Of a stretch of DNA of 31,528 bases, positions 28,786 through 31,528 are shown in pieces. A program made the translations under genes and the position numbers. Position 1 is the stretch's first letter. Every line of letters begins with the position of its first letter. Origin of the DNA: Azolla pinnata (lineage: Eukaryota > Streptophyta > Polypodiopsida > Salviniales > Salviniaceae); the NCBI GenBank assembly GCA_037176905.1, contig JBBBWG010003415.1, positions 1-31,528 on the forward strand, given 5' to 3'. Under the pieces are notes generated by a model. It made no database searches, was not told the DNA's origin, and saw only the letters and a list, made by a program, of their open reading frames with translations.

Positions 28786-29315
28786 ATGTCCACGTCCACG
28801 TCCCAAACTATGGGCGGCGGGCTCGCACGTGCAAATGTGCCGGGACTTGATCTGGTCTGACTTGAGGCAGGGCTCGCTCACGACGATGAGACTAGGGATG
28901 AACCAGGGGATGTCAGCCGGGGGGTGGAGCCGGTCCTAGGCCAGGGGGCATAACTGGACTCCCTGTAGTGGAATCCGTGTATAGGCGACGACGCCGCTGT
29001 ACGTAGTGTTGCACGCCCCAAACTATGGGCGGCGGGGCTCGCACGTGCAGATGTCCACGTCCACGTCCCAAACTATGGGCGGCGGGGCTTGCACGTGCAG
29101 ATGTGCGGGGACTCCATCTGGTCTGACTTGAGGCAGGGCTCGCTCACGACGATGAGGCCAGGGATGAACCAGGGGACGTCAGCCGGGGGGTGGAGCCGGT
29201 CCTAGGCCAGGGGGCATAACTGGACTCCCTGTAGTGGAATCCGTGTATAGGCGACGACGCCGCTGTACGTAGTGTTGCACGACAGCACGAGGGCTATCTC
29301 GTGGGGTGGGCCCAC
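28786..29315 (+). repeat. 265-bp tandem duplication within the GC-rich module
   Basis: ATGTCCACGTCCACGTCCCA occurs at 28786 and 29051, and the following 215 bp are nearly identical (CTGACTTGAGGCAGGGCTCG through GTACGTAGTGTTGCACG). At 29015-29050 a third, partial start (CCCCAAACTATGGGCGGCGG) is inserted between them. High identity suggests a recent event compared with the module copy at 14331. Confidence 0.88.
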
Positions 29316-29565
29316 CTAGGGGCACGCTCCTAGCTGTCTGGGGTGTGGCGAAAGCATGAGTGGCGGTCAAGCTTGCACCAAATGAGCCAGGCCAACCCCT
29401 CACTGGTGGGACCGAAGGTGGGCGCCATGCCATATATGGTCCCATCTCTTACGGTGGGGCATGTCACCAAAGTGCTCGGTCATCTAATTCTGCCATTCTC
29501 TCATGGCAGCATGATAACTCCGCCACTTAGCCTCCAAGGTAAGTGGAATCGAGGATCTATCAGCC
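29067..29565 (+). repeat. Dispersed GC-rich module, copy 2, abutting a telomere-like array
   Basis: It is colinear with 14331-14840. It includes GACGTCAGCCG, GTGTATAGGCGACGACG, the TATATGG-containing exon and the AATCGAGGATCTATC end. The telomere-like array starts 18-20 bp after the module end here. Confidence 0.8.
29380..29538 (+). pseudogene. Conserved short exon in module copy 2, unknown function
   Basis: The frame (open from 29343) reads ANPSLVGPKVGAMPYMVPS, then VLGHLILPFSHGSMIT and PLSLQ, and ends at CAAG|GTAAGT, a consensus plant splice donor. It matches the frame at 14663-14810 at most residues, with substitutions largely conservative. No downstream exon is visible beyond the telomere-like array. 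I do not recognise the protein. Confidence 0.45.
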
Positions 29566-29582
29566 ATCTATCAGACATTAAA

Positions 29583-30335
29583 AATTAGGGTTTAGGGTAT
29601 AGGGTTTTTAGCATTCCTGTAACTTAGGGTTTAGGGCTTAGGGATTGCTAAAATTTAGGGTTCAGCCAATTTAGGATTTCCGCGATTTAGGGTTTTCGGC
29701 CAGTTTAGGGTTTTCGTGAAATTAAGGGTTTAGGGTTTCCTCGGTTTAGGCTTTTCATCTAGTTTAGGGTTTCAACTAGTTTAGGGGTTAGGGTTATTTA
29801 GGGTTTAGGCTTTTCGGTCAGTTTAGGGTTTCGTTCAGTTTAGGGTTTTCGGCCAGTTTAGGGTTTCGGCCAGTTTAGGGTTTCGGCCAGCTTAGGGTTT
29901 CGGCCAGTCCTAGAGTTTTCATAAAAGTTAGGGTTTAGGGTTTCCGCGATTTAGGCCTTTGAGCTAGTTTAGGGTTTCGGCTAGTTTAGTGTTTCGGCCA
30001 ACTTACGGTTTTGGCCAGTCCTAGAGTTTTCATGAAATTTAGGGTTTAGGGTTTCCGCGATTTAGGCTTTTCAGCTAGTTTAGGGTTTCGGCCAGTTTAG
30101 GGTTTCGGCCAGTTTAGTGTTTCGGCCAGTTTAGGGTTTTCTTGGAATTTAACCTTTAGGGTTTCCGCGATTTAGGGTTTTCAGGCAGTTTAGGGTTTCA
30201 GCAAGTTTAGGGTTTCGGCCAGTTTAGGTTTTTACTGGAATTTAGGGTTTAGGGTTTTCGTGATTTAGGCTTTACAGCCAGCTTAGGGTTTCAGCCAGTT
30301 TAGGGTTTCGGCCAGTTTAGGGTTTTTGTGAAATT
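29583..30335 (+). repeat. Interstitial telomere-like array 2 with TTTCGGCCAG units
   Basis: TTTAGGG-derived units in one orientation are dominated by a 17-bp form, TTTAGGGTTTCGGCCAG, repeated many times (for example 29820-29905 and 30080-30130). A longer higher-order segment around TTTAGGGTTTAGGGTTTCCG, then CGATTTAGGCTTTTCAGC recurs near 29935, 30040 and 30240. The spacer differs from array 1 (CGGCCAG instead of CGTGAAA). Confidence 0.9.
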
Positions 30336-30341
30336 TATGGT

Positions 30342-30720
30342 TGTACATTAGTGATCTATAAGTGTATAGAGTCCAATCGTATTGTAATTACGATGTAAAG
30401 TGTGTGTATATGCACACGATCATATTTGTATGTGTTGGTGTCTAGTGTCTTAGAGAGTGTGTGTGTGTGTGAAAAATTTGAAGGGTATGTTCCTCTTCAT
30501 ATCTCATTGTAATGGGCAAGAGATGTAATTATAAAAACCCCATGAAGTTAGAATGAAAAGGCATGAGGAGTTGCTCTCTCTCTCTCTCTCTATCCCTCTA
30601 TCTCCCTCTCCCTCTTTCTTGCACGTTCCATCCATCTCTCTCACCCTCTCACGTTCAACCCCCTTGGGCGGGGGGGGTGGAGCCACTCTAGGCTCTACCC
30701 TCCACCCCACAACACTATAA
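30342..30720 (+). mobile_element. LTR-like segment (tentative)
   Basis: The segment opens TGTACATTAG, holds a TATA-like TTATAAAAACCCC (about 30530), a (CT)n-rich leader (30574-30591) and ends near CACAACACTATAA, followed by TTTGGCGACC (30721), which resembles a primer-binding start. A (GT)n run lies at 30456-30471. No second copy is in the window and no element proteins follow, so it could be a solo or truncated LTR, or an unrelated sequence. Confidence 0.3.
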
Positions 30721-30940
30721 TTTGGCGACCATGAAGACGACCCCCGTTAGAGAGGAGAAGAAGCCAATAATGCGGTAGCGGTTTCGGATAGAGGATGTGG
30801 ATGCGGTGGCGATTCCATGTTTCGGATAGAAGAAGTCATTGTGGTGGTGAATGATGCGAGTCGCGATGGTGATAGCGGTAGTGGCGGTGTTGTGGCGGCG
30901 GCGGTGAGTATGGATGTCCGGCTCGTGGGCTTCTGGGCCT
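30721..30940. other. G-rich spacer without a gene
   Basis: The sequence is rich in GGTGGCG and GCGGTAGCGG words, with GTTTCGGATAGA occurring twice (30779 and 30820). Frames on the minus strand are arginine/histidine-rich and show no family. It grades into the minisatellite to the right. Confidence 0.45.
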
Positions 30941-30943
30941 AAT

Positions 30944-31480
30944 AATCCGCGGACGGACACGCGTAAAGAAGCGGCGGCGGCGGCGTCGAGAAGGGTTGTC
31001 CGGCCGTTGGGCTTCTCGGCCTAAAGATTTGCGGATGGACACGCGGAAAGAAGCGGTGGCGGCGGCGAGAAGGGCTGTTCAGCCCCCGGGTTTCTCGGCA
31101 TAAAGATCTGCGGATGGACACGCGGAAAGAAGCGGCGGCGGCAGCGAGCAGGGCTGTTCGGCCCCTGGGCTTCTTGGCCTAAAGATCCGCGAACGGACAC
31201 GCGGAAAGAAGCGGCGGCGAGAAGGGCTGTCCGGCCCCCGGGCTTCTCGGCCTAAAGATCCGCGGACGGACACGCGGAAAGAAGCGGCGGCGAGAAGGGC
31301 TGTTCGGCCCCCGGGCTTCTCGGCCTAAAGATCCGCGGACGGACACGCGGAAAGAAGCGGCGGCGGCGACGGCGAGAAGGGTTGTCCGGCCCCCGGGCTT
31401 CTCGGCCTAAAGATCCGCGGACGGACACGCGAAAAGAAGCGGCGGCGACGACGGCGAGAAGGGTTGTCCTAACACACGGA
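30944..31480 (+). repeat. GC-rich minisatellite with 73/79/82-bp units
   Basis: Seven units begin at 30944, 31026, 31105, 31184, 31257, 31330 and 31412 with the phrase GATCCGCGGACGGACACGCG. Each continues AAAGAAGCGGCGGCG, AGAAGGG, TGTCCGGCC and GGGCTTCTCGGCCTAAA. Spacings are 82, 79, 79, 73, 73 and 82 bp, differing by multiples of 3 through gain or loss of GGC/GAC triplets. Minus-strand arginine-rich frames span one or two units each and are not coding evidence. Confidence 0.9.
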
Positions 31481-31528
31481 AAGAAGCAGAGATGGTGGCA
31501 AGGACTTGGCCTCATAATCTATGGATGG

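Noticed and set aside
30715-31515. Arginine-rich minus-strand ORFs over the right-end minisatellite
   Set aside because: They depend on non-ATG starts, repeat unit by unit, and every unit length is 1 modulo 3, so no frame is maintained.

Overview
The window looks like nuclear DNA of a streptophyte (land plant or close green-algal relative) with a large, repeat-filled genome. Support comes from Arabidopsis-type TTTAGGG telomere-like arrays, a Ty3/gypsy chromovirus, two CACTA (En/Spm) elements with TNP2, DUF4218 and DUF4216 coding remnants, plant-type GT-AG introns, and a fragment that looks like an organellar group II intron. The species cannot be named from the sequence. I see no intact host gene. 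Every recognisable coding region belongs to a transposable element or decayed repeat and is broken by stops, frameshifts or deletions.

Layout: 1-2960 is AT-rich with no recognisable gene. 2985-5530 is an old, truncated gypsy element (copy A), followed by an inverted reverse-transcriptase scrap (5523-5905). 7640-10890 is a mosaic of 12-bp arrays, AT-rich minisatellites and segmental duplications. 10895-12225 is a decayed CACTA element on the minus strand (copy A). Its repeat-filled upstream side (12230-13640) carries a group II intron domain V fragment between two direct duplications. 14331-16300 is a conserved module joined to a long telomere-like array, then a related array in inverted orientation. 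16340-16925 is purine-rich and 11-12-bp arrays.

The best-preserved structure is a nested insertion. A CACTA element on the plus strand (copy B, about 16945-25634) was split by a complete gypsy chromovirus (17380-22282) with both LTRs and a perfect 5-bp target duplication, GCTAG. The gypsy has gag with a zinc knuckle, a protease with a mutated active site, RNase H, integrase and a chromodomain, but the RT catalytic core is deleted. Its LTRs carry a five-unit heat-shock element 16-17 bp upstream of a TATA box, so heat-driven transcription is a specific testable prediction.

25634-28785 holds a tandem 153-bp duplication, a minus-strand E/K/Q-rich decayed ORF of unknown function, and another 11-12-bp array. 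28786-30335 repeats the module-plus-telomere-like-array arrangement seen at 14331. The right end has an LTR-like segment and a GC-rich 73/79/82-bp minisatellite.

Recurring theme: short tandem arrays (11-12-bp TTTGCCGCGA-like, and TTTAGGG-derived) repeatedly sit in what look like introns of decayed coding units.
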